From: Conidiobolus incongruus B7586
Lineage: Eukaryota; Entomophthoromycota; Entomophthoromycetes; Entomophthorales; Conidiobolaceae
Assembly: GCA_000697335.1 (NCBI GenBank)
Contig: JNEM01015955.1
Coordinates: forward strand, 1 to 47,355
Length of the DNA: 47,355 nt
Direction of reading: 5' to 3'
In this document: positions 10,087 through 21,317 of the stretch, in pieces
Position numbering within the stretch: the first letter of the stretch is position 1
Layout: each line of letters begins with the position of its first letter
Made by a program: the position numbers and the translations under genes
Notes under the pieces: generated by a model
Seen by the model: only the letters and a program-made list of their open reading frames with translations
Told to the model about the DNA's origin: nothing
The model's database searches: none

Positions 10087-11178
10087 TTAAAGATCGTCTC
10101 TCTTTTTAGCAGTACGTTGGTAAGGACGAAGTACCCATTCCGTATCAGCTTCACTAAGATCCACAGTCCCAAGTTTGATTTGGTATAATCTCATTTCAAA
10201 ACGAGGACCTACTTCAGCCAAGTGAACTTCCTTGTGACTAGTCTGATGATATACGTGATGTCTGAAAGAAATGTAATCATTCTTATTGACAAAACTCATG
10301 ACACGCTTGGAATCGGCTTTAGGAACGGGGAATAAGTATTTGAGAATATTCATAACCCTTTGACCCAATTTAGTATCAAACTTATCGAAAATTAAGTGGG
10401 GATAAGCTTCAGATACAGTGCCTTGGTTTTTGATATCGTGGCGCATGACAACATTATATAAAGTGAAATAAGCGGTGGGACCGTAAGGGAAGTGAGTGAT
10501 AATTAATCCATCCGGTTCACCACGATGTTCGTGAACAACAACAAGATCGGTGACATCATTGGCTTTACAAGTATCGACAATATCTTTCATAACGTAATTA
10601 CCACGGTTGATCCTTTGAGCGTTGGGGAAAATCAATCTCATTTCCTAAATAATAAATTAATAAAATTTTTTATATTAAGGATAAAACCTCAATTTACTTT
10701 GGCAAATTGTTGTAATCTTGAACTGGGATCTCTTGACGTAGTAATAATCACTTTAGGTTCATAAGAGCCAGCTTTAGCATACTCATCGTCCATATGAGTG
10801 GTGGGAGCTAATAATACAATTAAATTGCAAATTAATAAAATAATTCAGATTTAAATACCTCCTTGAGTTGCATCATAGAATAAATCTTTTTGCAATTGCT
10901 CACTCTCCCCTCTTAATTCATGTGGAATAGGTTTACCCTCTAAAATAAATATTTAATAATTAGAAACATATTGAAGAAAAAAACTAAAATTAAAGTAACC
11001 TTCTAGAGCTTTTTTAATTTGTTGCTTTCTATCAAAAATTTGTCTCTCTTTTTGTTCCAAAGATTTTCTATATAGATACTCTTTCCTTAATCTAGTTTGA
11101 CGTCTTAGCTATAAAATATTTTATAAACATTATTATCATTATTATATTAATATTGACTTAATGATTTTTATTTACCAT
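10087..11178 (-). CDS. IMP4: U3 snoRNP protein IMP4 (Brix domain), five exons
   Basis: Spliced model, 286 aa, close to yeast Imp4 (290): exons 11178-11176, 11108-11000, 10939-10859, 10807-10698 and 10644-10087; introns 67, 60, 51 and 53 bp, all in frame. The first coding exon is only the ATG, cut at once by GTAAAT. The N-terminus [16 protein letters not shown] and the Brix region with [42 protein letters not shown] and a terminal RLYQIKLGT are diagnostic. Imp4 binds Mpp10 and Imp3 in the U3 small subunit processome and is needed for early 18S rRNA cleavages in the nucleolus. The gene is divergent from RPL31 across about 1.1 kb. Confidence 0.95.
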
Positions 11179-11940
11179 ATCGAATTAAATAAAGCTATTT
11201 TTTAATATATAATATTATCAAAAAAAAACTAAATGATAAATTTAAATTTTCTTTTTCAAATCTTGAAATTATGGGTTTAAATTGTTATTTAACTTTGAAT
11301 TTACATTTATTTTCAAAGTTTACAATTAACTTGGTAAAAATTAGATTGTTATATTTATATATTTATTAATTTATAAATAAGTAATATATTATTATTTTTA
11401 ATGAATTAATTTGATTTAACTACATATAATAAATATCTCAATCATTAATTTATAATCACTACCAACATAAAATACAGCCTGATATATAAGAAATTTTATA
11501 ATACCTTTGAAAATTATAATTTGATTAATAAGTTATTTATTTATTTACTTAATAATTTTAAATATACTATATTATCTAGCATATAAATAGGCTTAATTTA
11601 ATTATAATAATATATTACTTTAAAATAAATACCATTTTTAAAATTAAAAATATTATTCACCAATATTCATTACGCATTTATTTTGTCTTAAGTATTTTAT
11701 TTAAAGTATTATTGAACTAAAATAAACTAACAATCATTTGTCTACAATAGTGGAATTGATTATATAAATAATAACATTATATTGACAGAAAAATAAAGGA
11801 TAAATTATAATCACAGAATATTGATAACAAAAATATATAAAGTCAAAATATACTATAAAACTAATCAACTTATAATATTTAATTGTACTTGGAATATATT
11901 TGAAGTATTAAATTAGGGTTTCGGTGAAATATTAAAAATA

Positions 11941-12327
11941 TAAGCTGTCTTTATAGAGAGATCACGTGATATCATGAATAATAAGAAATAACATCAATAT
12001 CATCCCAACACGATTGGCTGAGAATTCCCCAATTAATACTGAGTCATAATTGGTTACTGTTAGGTAGCCGAATTTCCCTCTCTCTAACCATCCCACTGTG
12101 GTTCTTTAATCTACTTTTCCACTAAGGATTCGGTAAGTAGAGCGTGCCAAAACAGCACTAAAGAACATAATACATCCATTCCTTCATCCAAGACTAACGA
12201 ATTTTATTTTCATTTTTATGTACCGAATATACCAATAACTACAATATACACCAAAAACTAAATACAAAAACATATTATCAAAATTATGATCAATCTCTAA
12301 TTCAACAATCAAATTTAAATTACAGAA
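11941..12327 (+). promoter_or_regulatory. RPL31 promoter and 5' UTR with probable leader intron
   Basis: This stretch is clearly less AT-rich than its surroundings. It holds a perfect ATCACGTGAT palindrome (11961-11970; E-box CACGTG, the site type bound by Cbf1-like bHLH factors in fungi), two inverted CCAAT boxes (ATTGG near 12013 and 12050) and a pyrimidine tract near 12075-12130. A consensus donor GTAAGT at 12133 and an acceptor TTACAG ending at 12325, two bases before the ATG, suggest a 193-bp leader intron. It is longer than the coding introns here. No snoRNA boxes were recognised within it. Confidence 0.6.
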
Positions 12328-12733
12328 ATGGCCAAAGAAAAGGGTACCAAGCGCTCTACTCTCTCCGACGTTATCACTCGTGAATACACCATTCACTTGT
12401 ACAAGAAGACCGTTGGCAGCACTTTCAAGAAGCGTGCTCCCACCGCCATTAAGGCCATCCGTGATTTCGCTGTCAAGCACATGGGTACCACTGATGTCCG
12501 TTTGGACCCCGCTTTGAACCAAAAGATCTGGTCCCGTGGTATCAAGCACATTGACAACAGAATTCGTGTCCGCTTGTCTCGTAAGCGTAACGATGATGAC
12601 GCTAAGAACAAGTTATACACTTATGTTTCCTACGTCCCTGTCTCCTCCTTCAAAGGTATGTTTTATCATATTATTTTTTCTTATTTGCTAATTTTATTGT
12701 TTAGGACTCGTTACTGAAACTATTGACGAATAA
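12328..12733 (+). CDS. RPL31: 60S ribosomal protein eL31
   Basis: Two coding exons, 12328-12655 and 12705-12733 (49-bp intron), give 118 aa, the normal length for eL31. Diagnostic stretches are VITREYTIHLYKKTVG, FKKRAPTAIKAIRDFA, VRLDPALNQKIWSRG and the C-terminus YVPVSSFKG joined across the intron to LVTETIDE. eL31 sits near the peptide exit tunnel of the large ribosomal subunit. Codon use is strongly biased to C-ending codons, unlike most genes in the window, consistent with very high expression. The upstream region carries an E-box and a probable 5' UTR intron. Confidence 0.98.
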
Positions 12734-14006
12734 ATATGATCATTTCTGATCGAATAAAATAGCTCAGCTTATTGTATCAATAGTATATTCATACCAAAGT
12801 TTCAATTCAAAATATAGTAACTTTTTTTAGTAGGCGTTCTCTATTTAGTGTACGCTACTTTATTATTTATTCGAACCAATATGGTCTTATCTAGGAATAT
12901 GTTTTTAAACTTTGATAATAATACTTGTTCAAATGAACTATTCTAGAGTAGCTCTAATTACATTATATTAAGTTTTATAACATCAATTCAATATATTTTA
13001 ATATTCATATTAGTCCTCTTATTCTCTTCTGTTATTTTCCGGGATTATTGATTTTATTTCGCAAATTCTTCTCAAAAACTTTTTTTCAGCCCCCTCAAAT
13101 ATTTTAATTAAATTATCCATTTTATATCACCCAACACCACTAAATATTTTAATTTTATTATAATGAATATTACTTATTTTCTTTTTATATTTGCACAATA
13201 TTTTTCAGCTACAGTTCTGCAACATTATCAAAATATTTTTTAACGTATTTAGTTTACATCTAATTTATAAAAATAATAAAACTCTTAACTAGAATAGTAT
13301 TTGTAATTCATTTTAATATTTGATTATCTTGTTTTTAAAAATTATTTATGAAATATAAGTTCATATTATAATCATACATTTAATGCATTTTGATTTTTAT
13401 TAATTATTCCATAGTTGTTATTTTGAGTTTTAATGCAAATGTTAATTATAGTTTTAAAATTAGATAATATATTTATTTGATTATATAATACAGTATTTTA
13501 TAAATTTTATTTTATTATAAATATGAATGAGATTATATAACCTGTTAAAACTAACTATAATATCATATGTAAGGAACCTAATATGAAAGTAGATTATTAA
13601 AATCCATCATACCAAATATTATAAAATTGTATTATCATTTAACGTTTATTTAACAAATTATACATCAGATTATACTTCATTATATATAAACACTTAGTAA
13701 AATTTTACCATTACTAATATCTTAATATTGATTTTAAAACTATATATTAATACTATTATCTAAACTTATATTGAATTTGCATTTACCAATATAGTTAATA
13801 TCAAAATATTATAAAATAATAATATGATTACTGAAGTGATTTATCACACAAGTAATCAATTAAAGTTTCAATATTAGAAAAATAGCATTAACTAATTACT
13901 ATATATTTTTTAAAATAAATAATATATTAATATAAAAGAACATTAGTTATTTACAAGTACCCAATAAGCTTTTATAACTAATTAATCTTTAAATTTATTA
14001 CCTTAA
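12734..14006. other. Intergenic region, no gene seen
   Basis: About 1.3 kb. The first few hundred bases are the RPL31 3' flank. A slightly pyrimidine-rich stretch occurs around 13015-13140, but no coding frame or RNA fold was recognised. Confidence 0.5.
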
Positions 14007-15082
14007 AATTAAAGAAATGGGAAATTTTTTAATTTCTAATTTTTCAAAAATATTAATAATTTTAAAAATATATATATATACAAAATGAATAATTTTAAAG
14101 TATATATATATAATTTTTTTCATTAAAAAATTATTATTTAATTTAATTATGCTTAAATTATATAATAATCATCAATTATCATTTAAATATTAGTAAAACT
14201 TAACTATAAGCCTTTTAAATTATTTAAAATTTTACAAATAGCTTTTAAAATCATGTTTTATTTAAATTAATTATTTATCATAAGGTAAATTACTTTAAAG
14301 CTAAAAAAAATTATTCAAAACTCATTAAAATTTAAAAAACAAATTTTAACTATTAAATTTCTAGTTATTAATAAAGTAAGAAATATATTAAAAATATTTT
14401 TTTATTTTAATTAAAAAAATTAAAGCATTTTATCATTAGTTATTTTAGTATATATATTAAAGTTAAAAATTTGATTTAATTATTAAAAATATAAAATAAA
14501 TAATTTTTAATTTAACTAAAACTTAAAAACACTTGACTAATTATAATTAAATAAAATTTATTAAGGTATAGCTAAAAACTAAAGCTTTTATAGCAAATTA
14601 TAATAGTTAATAAATTAAAATTTTTTATATAATTTATTATTAGAAATAAATAAAAATATTAAATTGAAGTAATAAATTTTATATTATTTTTTTAAACAAA
14701 ATTATTTTTATTTAATATTTTTAATATAATTTAAAAACACTTATTATTTTGTATATAATATAAAATATATAAAGGTAAAATCTTGAAAAATTTTCTAATT
14801 AAAAATAATTAAAAAAAACTACTATATCTAATATATTCACTAGATTATAACTTATGCAATTATAATTGTTTTAATTAAAAATTAGTTTACAAGAAAAAAC
14901 TTTTTACAAAAAAATTTAATTAGCTTACAAAATATTGAATTTCATTCTTTAATAAAAATAATTACTTTTGAAATATTAGAAGTTTATTAAAAATATGGTA
15001 AAAAGTTATTATCAATAACAGAGAGTATTGATTCTATATTATATATTTATTCTTATTCTCAAAAAATTCTCATTAATTAAAA
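14007..15082 (-). mobile_element. Inverted copy of the AT-rich TIR-bearing repeat element
   Basis: Read on the minus strand, this region follows the full copy at 28077-29370 from end to end. 14007-14060 is the reverse complement of its right terminus (AAATGGGAAATTTTTTAATT), 14790-15000 matches the reverse complement of 28195-28410, and 15055-15082 matches the left terminus (TTCTCATTAATTAAAAT). It is about 200 bp shorter than the full copy and clearly diverged. It carries no open frame of note, so it would have been moved, if mobile, by proteins made elsewhere. Confidence 0.7.
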
Positions 15083-15421
15083 TCTGGGGTAATATGAGGA
15101 TTGAAGTCAATTTCTATATTAACAAAATGATTAAATCTGTGAAAAATCATAATGAATTACATGTGCCAAAATGCAAAATTAAATCCAAACAATCATATAG
15201 AATTGGTGTAGCAATTAAATTTAATTAATGTTCTGAATTAAATATAAATTTTTGGTAGATTATTGAACTGTAAATTATATACATTTGATTTTAGTTTGTT
15301 ACATTATGCCACATAAATTGCTGAATTATCAAAAGCTAGAGTTGTAGTTAGTCATGTTGTTGCTACATTCATTAGTAAACAATTAGCAAAGAATACTTTG
15401 AGAGGTGCTTATACAGTGTTG

Positions 15422-16308
15422 ATGAGATCTAATATTCGTTCGTTTTCAACAAGTCGTCCATTATCCCAGCCCCGTTCCAAACCAGCTCATCCTATCAATC
15501 GAACCAATTTGATGGTATCACCTAATATTAATAATCTTCAATTATCAGCTGCACAAAAGCGTGATTTCCATTTTCCTGTACCCATATTTCTGTTAGTAAT
15601 AGATTTAGCAATACTGAACAGGGTATAAATATCATTTTAGCATCATCCTTCCTTTGGATGTTCCCTGGAATATGCACTACCTTTCTCGCTGGTGGTTTAA
15701 TCTACTACGGATTCAAATATATGGGTCGTCATATGTACTACGAAAGACAATACAAACGACTGAACGACCCTGAAATGAAGCACAAATGTGATGAATTCTT
15801 CAGAAGATCCGAATTCATGGAAAATGCCGATATGAAGAAGGCGAAACGCTGTATTCAATCTACAATGAGACAAGGAGGTGAAAAGATCATCGAGATTTCC
15901 GAGAATTTGAAGCCTGAGCATTTTGAAAGATTTAAGGCCCAAAACTACGATTACCAGTACCAAGCTAAGGAATTGAAAACCAAGGCAATGAAATCCATTG
16001 GATCTATCTTTAACTCATCACAAATTTATCAATCGTTTCACTTGACTCCAGAACAAAGATTGCAGTTTGGTGGCCTGTTTGAAAACCATTACGATATTGA
16101 ATTTGGCTCAATTGATTTTATCAAAAAGGATAGTAGACTCTTCAGTGGCGATGTCGCAAACATTCAATTTAGCCTAGTCTCCCGCAACAGCTGCATCAAA
16201 GTAGAAGCCAAGGGTGTCGTGCATCATGATACAAAGACTAAATTGAACCTCAAATCCGTCGATGGTCACCTCCAATTAAGTCTATCCATTCATATCAAGA
16301 AATATTAA
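15422..16308 (+). CDS. Putative mitochondrial membrane protein of unknown family, two exons
   Basis: Model of 280 aa: exons 15422-15577 and 15622-16308, intron 44 bp with donor GTACCC and acceptor AACAG. The join gives RDFHFP-GINIILASSFLWMFPG in frame. The start MRSNIRSFSTSRPLSQPRSK looks like a mitochondrial presequence (Arg, Ser, no acids). One membrane segment follows (about 54-78), then a charged, probably helical stretch (80-160) and a beta-rich C-terminus (175-278). The order presequence, one membrane span and alpha/beta soluble domain recalls Coa1/Tim21-type inner membrane proteins, but no specific motif was recognised. The frame stays open upstream to 15317 without an ATG, so a further 5' exon is possible. 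A short donor and small intron make this splice less certain than others. Confidence 0.75.
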
Positions 16309-16728
16309 TCAACTCATAGCTGAAATGATTATTGTATAGTTATTATTAACAATTAATTTTTAACATATCAAATAAATGTGTTTTAATATTTAAATATTTT
16401 ATATTGAATCTAATTGAAATTAAAATTAGATTAAAGTGATCATATATTATTCTACTTATATATTAAGTATTAATAATTAGTATTGTTAGAGTAGTTGATA
16501 TTGTGAATTAGGTAATTAAAATATATTTCAATGTAATAGAATAAGAGACATGAAAATGAATATTCTAACCAATGTATAAAAAATTTTGATTAATAAATAT
16601 TGATGAATAAAATATATGATAACCTTGATCGACAAAAAAGATATTGAAGTAATGAAAAATGTTTTTTAATGAAACGAAAACTGAGGATTATGATGATTTA
16701 TATATATTTATAACATTTCCATAAACAT

Positions 16729-16810
16729 GACAGTTTGTCCGAGTGGTTAAGGAGTCAGACTTGAAATCTGATGGGCTCCGCCCGCACAGGTTCAAATCCT
16801 GTAGCTGTCG
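16729..16810 (+). tRNA. tRNA-Ser (anticodon UGA)
   Basis: The acceptor GACAGTT pairs with AGCTGTC, the anticodon loop is ACTTGAAAT with TGA, a long variable arm typical of tRNA-Ser (GGGCTCC...) follows, and the T loop is GGTTCAAATCC. There is no intron. A T-run follows the 3' end. It decodes UCA. Confidence 0.95.
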
Positions 16811-16975
16811 TATTTTTTTCTCCCTATTTCATCATCATTTTTATTTGTGACGTCATTTATCAATCAAATACTCATCATGTATCAAATTAAATTTGGAATA
16901 TAAATACCATTTATGATGATATTTGTAAGCGCTAAAATATTTTAAATTTTAAAGAAATATTTATAAATTGATTCA

Positions 16976-17546
16976 ATGTCTAGCTATCCTTCAGTTCCTC
17001 GCGTTAATGAATCCAAAGTTATTCAAGCACCCATTGACAAGGTGTGGGATTTGATTAGAGAGGGTGAGTTCAAGTGGTGGAGTTTGGTCAGTAAGGTCGA
17101 AGCTTCTAATTCCGGTCCTGTTGTTGGAGCTATCAGAAAGATTCATTTTAAAGATGGTTCCGTTTCAGAAATTCGTATTTTAGAAATTTCAGGTAAATTC
17201 AAATTTTTAATTAATTATAAATATTGCTAATTAGTTTGAAATTATATTAATTGATAGAAATATCCAATTCTTTCTCTTACGAAATTGTTAACTCTGAACC
17301 TCCTTTGAGTGTTTTGTCAACCTATCACACTATCAGAGCTTATAAAGTGACTGAGGTATTTATTATTTAATAATTTTTATTCTAGTTCATCCCCTAACTA
17401 TATAAATCTTTTAGGATAATACTACTTTCGTTGAATGGACTGCTGAATATAGTTCTGACGCCGATCAGCAAACTGTACAGGACAGTCGTTATAAACGATT
17501 GGATGGTTTGAGAGATTTAGAACGTTACATTCAATCTAATCATTAG
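16976..17546 (+). CDS. SRPBCC / Bet v 1-like (START-like) small-molecule-binding protein, three exons
   Basis: Spliced model, 148 aa: exons 16976-17192, 17258-17355 and 17415-17546; introns 65 and 59 bp, in frame. The start VNESKVIQAPIDKVWDLIRE is the first strand and helix of the SRPBCC fold, and FKWWSLVSKVEASNSG, VGAIRKIHFKDGSVSEI, SFSYEIVNSEPP, TTFVEWTAEYSSD follow as expected for polyketide-cyclase/dehydrase-like members. It ends with a long amphipathic helix (DGLRDLERYIQ). Members have a hydrophobic cavity; the ligand cannot be predicted. The length fits a single-domain protein, with no signal peptide or membrane span. Confidence 0.85.
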
Positions 17547-17814
17547 CTGTAAATTGTTACTATTATATTATACCGTAAATTGATTGTTATTAAAATGCAC
17601 ATACTATTATTTTAATCAATGTTCAATTATTTAATTTTATTTTACAATTGTTTTTATTTAATCAATTTTGTTCATCTATTAAGATTGATGCTAATTAATT
17701 ATAATTGAATAGATATTTGTCTTTTATCATTTACTTACTTTCTTTGTAAACTGTTTTTTAATGATAGTTAATTTCGCAACATTATTAAATGATAACTTTA
17801 AATTTAGCTTTAAT

Positions 17815-18926
17815 TTAATAAATTGATGATTTTTCTTGATGATACTTGTTAATATAATATTCATAGTCACAATGTTTAGTCAATCCCTTTGACCAATGCT
17901 TAGGTAATTGATGCTCATCACTACTAGAGTCTTCATTGATCGAAATGGTAGCATGCTCTTCAAAAATCATAGAACTTCGTACACTGAAAATAGCATCCAA
18001 ATCAACACTCTTTTCAGATTTGATAAATGGGGAATATGTCTCCAAAATTACAACACCTTCCAATCTAAAATACTTGTTTAAACTGTAATGAATAAGCGAA
18101 AATATAAAAGCCATTATAAAGCATAGTAAGGTTAAAATATAGAGAGTTCGAGTAGGTGATGTATAGCTCCTAACCCAACCGTATTGATTGAATTGATTGT
18201 ACTCTTTCCTTATAATCAAATCAACACCCACTAACAACAAATCAGATCCACTGTAACTAATCAGCACGAGTGCTAAATTAATTGGATAGAGTAACACAAG
18301 CATTCCCATAGTTAGTCCTAGTGTCAGAGCCACTACTGAATGCGCGACATTTCCCATTAATAAGTCTAATCTCGTTAAATTGATGCTCAGTTGAATTCCA
18401 GAAAGCATTCCAATCCAAAACAAGCCAATAAATTTCAACTTATAATTGATAATTAGAATTAATATACCCAAACCAATGCCTATATAAATTAAACAATTTC
18501 TAATATAAAAATCTTTGTCTTCAGGTGATGGATCTATAAAATTAAAACTAACGATATAAAAACTTAAAACTATAATATGTAAATATTTAATAATACTGGT
18601 CATATTGTATCATTTACCGCTTGTCAAAAACCCAATAGGATAAATCAATATATGAACTAAATTTAAATTAAATACTAGCATCAAGATCCCCAACAGCATT
18701 AATAGAGTACCAATGCCAATTTCTAGCCATGTTAAAGAGTATGAATGCTCAATGGAAGTAACTATATAATGATTCAATCAATTTAGGATTCATTTCGTAT
18801 TTCATAATTCTTACTCCAAGGCTGCTCCAAACTACTTAAAATAGTCCTTGATTTAGCATTGATTGCACGAATATACAGGACAGTTATAACAAAGAGTTTG
18901 GTAGTATTTACATAATGATGCTTCAT
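17815..18926 (-). CDS. Multi-pass membrane protein, TMEM198/TM7SF3-like (DUF4203), three exons
   Basis: Spliced model, 336 aa: exons 18926-18815, 18761-18618 and 18569-17815; introns 53 and 48 bp, phases consistent. The open frame alone would start at an ATG at 18603, which lies within intron 2, so the longer model is preferred. The N-terminus (MKHHYVNTTKLFVITVLYI) looks like a signal peptide. About seven hydrophobic spans follow (for example LEIGIGTLLMLLGILMLVF, LIYIGIGLGILILIINY, VALTLGLTMGMLVLLY). The pattern of paired spans with Gly-rich turns resembles the TMEM198/TM7SF3 domain. A further span (LYILTLLCFIMAFIFSLI) and an acidic/Ser-rich cytosolic tail of about 90 residues end the protein. 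Function in fungi is unknown. It is convergent with the SRPBCC gene (268 bp apart). Confidence 0.82.
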
Positions 18927-21317
18927 ACTGAATAATCACATCTATTCAAGTCATTACTTACAACAACAATAAAAATTCAATTGAATTAAGTGCATTCAGC
19001 AGGTTTATATAGTCCAACAAAATTCAAATCAAAGTTGAAATTAATTAGGAAATTCCAACTTGTGAATTTAGGCAAATCAGTAAAAAGAAATGATTTAATA
19101 GATTGATCAATGATTTTTATTATTGATAGATAATTTTTGTATAGTCAATTATAAATTTTTTTGAAAAAAATTACCCCATACATTACCAAAGAAATTGATC
19201 AACTATTTAAATCATTTCAATTACTAAATTTGGTTAATCATCAGATTTTATTTTATTTCAATTGAATCCATTTGTTTTTGAATGATTTATTTTTCCATAT
19301 TGTTTTTTAAAGATGTGATGAAATTGCTCGAAATGTAGTTTTATACACTTTTTAATGTTTTCATAATATTGGGTTTGATCGAGTTCGTGACTTTATTTCT
19401 CGGAATATTAATATAATTTCTTAGTTATTAAGGTTTAATTATTGAAATATTAAGACAATTATATAATTTCATCTTTAAGATTAAAATATTAATTAAAAAA
19501 TTAGAGTAAACTGTATACAGTGTTAATTTATAATTATAAAATAATCGTTAATATTGAATTATTATCAACACATCATTATTTGAATTGGATACTAAAAAAC
19601 TTGAAACTAACCTTTCATTTTTTTTTCAAAAAATTAATGTAGATATCAATTTTGTAAACTACTCTAATATGGTGTTATATTCTAACAAATGGTGCGTATA
19701 TATATATATATATATATATGATATTTTAGATTTTTATAGGTTAACATATATGATTCATATTTGGATTTAGGTAATATTAAGGTACTTAAGCACGGTTACC
19801 ATGTATAGAGTTATTTTTTGGCTTTTATATGTTGCATATCACAAAATCATTATATTGTAAGTTTATTATTAAATGAGTTTGTACATTATAGTATATCAAG
19901 TTATCATTTATTAACTAAGCAATATTAATCATTCAAAAAGTGCTATTTTCAAGACTAACGTTAAATACTCAATATTTAATCCTTGTTGATATCTTGAAGT
20001 AAACTGCAGGTTCTATACTTTCAATATACATTTAATTTAAGATGAATAAAATATATTTTATAAATATACTATTCTTTGTAATCTGATCTTATACCAAAAT
20101 ATTAGAGTAAAAAATATAAAGTTTTAATTAATTAAAAATAATAATTAATGTTATTCATAAATCGTGAAATAGCTTCTATTATTAGAGAAATTCAATAATT
20201 TTAAAATAGCAATATTTTAGGTAGATTATTTAAAAAGTATTAAATATAATCTAAATCCTACAATTCTAATATTAAAAAATTTAATAAAGTTTATTAGAAT
20301 TTTTTACATAAAAATGACTATAATATTAAAGTATCTTATATTCGTAAACATTCAGCTCCTCAACTCTCGAACTTTTTTTAAATAAAATTTTCAGAAGTAT
20401 AACCTTAAAATATCTAATAATTTGCAAATAGGTATATTATATATAATGATAATATGGTAACTACCATAAAATATATTATGTAGATCTATACATTTGATGT
20501 TAGTTATAGTTTTAATTTCTTTAGACATTTTAACCATATCAATATATACTTCTAACAAATTTTAAAATTGTTGAATATTTAATATAAAAATCTGACTATG
20601 ATTTATTCAATTTTAATAAAGTATGATATTTCTGATTAGAATTACAGTATATATGTTTAATTCTTCTATTACATATATATATATATATATATATCAATGA
20701 AATTATAAATTTTAAGAAAAGGAAAATAATGGTAATTTGATTTATTGATATTAAGTATAGAGATATAGATGTAGTCTAGAATATTTGAGTAAAATAATGA
20801 GATAATAATGGTTATATAAACAAATATCCATTTCATTATCCTATAAATTTAAAATATTACCTTGGTAGAGATGCATAAATTCAATAAAGATTACATTTTT
20901 ATCAAAAGTATTATTTGAAAATTTGATAAACTAGGTTTTAAGCACGCTATAAATTTCATTTAATATTATTATATTGATTAATATTTATATTAATTATGAT
21001 ATTCGATTATATCTAATATATAAAAAAACCAATTTGTTTTAATAAAGTATCCTATAAACAGTTACATTATTGGATAATTTGTATAATTTTCATTACACAA
21101 CTGAATTAAATTCGCTTGAGTTATAGAATATTCAAGAAATATTAAAAAAAGATGACATATAATTTATCTTTATAATTATAAATAAACAATAATATAAATG
21201 AGAATAGCTGAGATATTAATATTAAATAAAATAAAAGAATTGTTAAACAAAATATATAAAAAGTTTATTAGTGTCTATATAGTATAACAAATATAATATA
21301 ATTAGTAATCAGTTAAA
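18927..21317. other. Intergenic desert, no gene seen
   Basis: 2.4 kb of AT-rich DNA. It holds (TA)n microsatellites at about 19697-19720 and 20673-20694. Short frames near 19585 arise from the microsatellite and are not genes. Confidence 0.5.

Noticed and set aside
12133-12325. snoRNA inside the RPL31 leader intron
   Set aside because: No C/D (RUGAUGA/CUGA) pair or H/ACA hairpin-hinge pattern could be made out.
15028-15228. 66-codon frame overlapping the end of the inverted repeat copy
   Set aside because: It begins inside the repeat, has AT-driven codons and no recognised domain.
18570-18603. ATG at 18603 as start of the TMEM198-like protein
   Set aside because: It lies inside a 48-bp intron; joining to two upstream exons gives a signal peptide and an additional membrane span in a consistent frame.
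19585-19770. 61-codon frame
   Set aside because: It consists largely of a (TA)n microsatellite reading as Tyr-Ile repeats.
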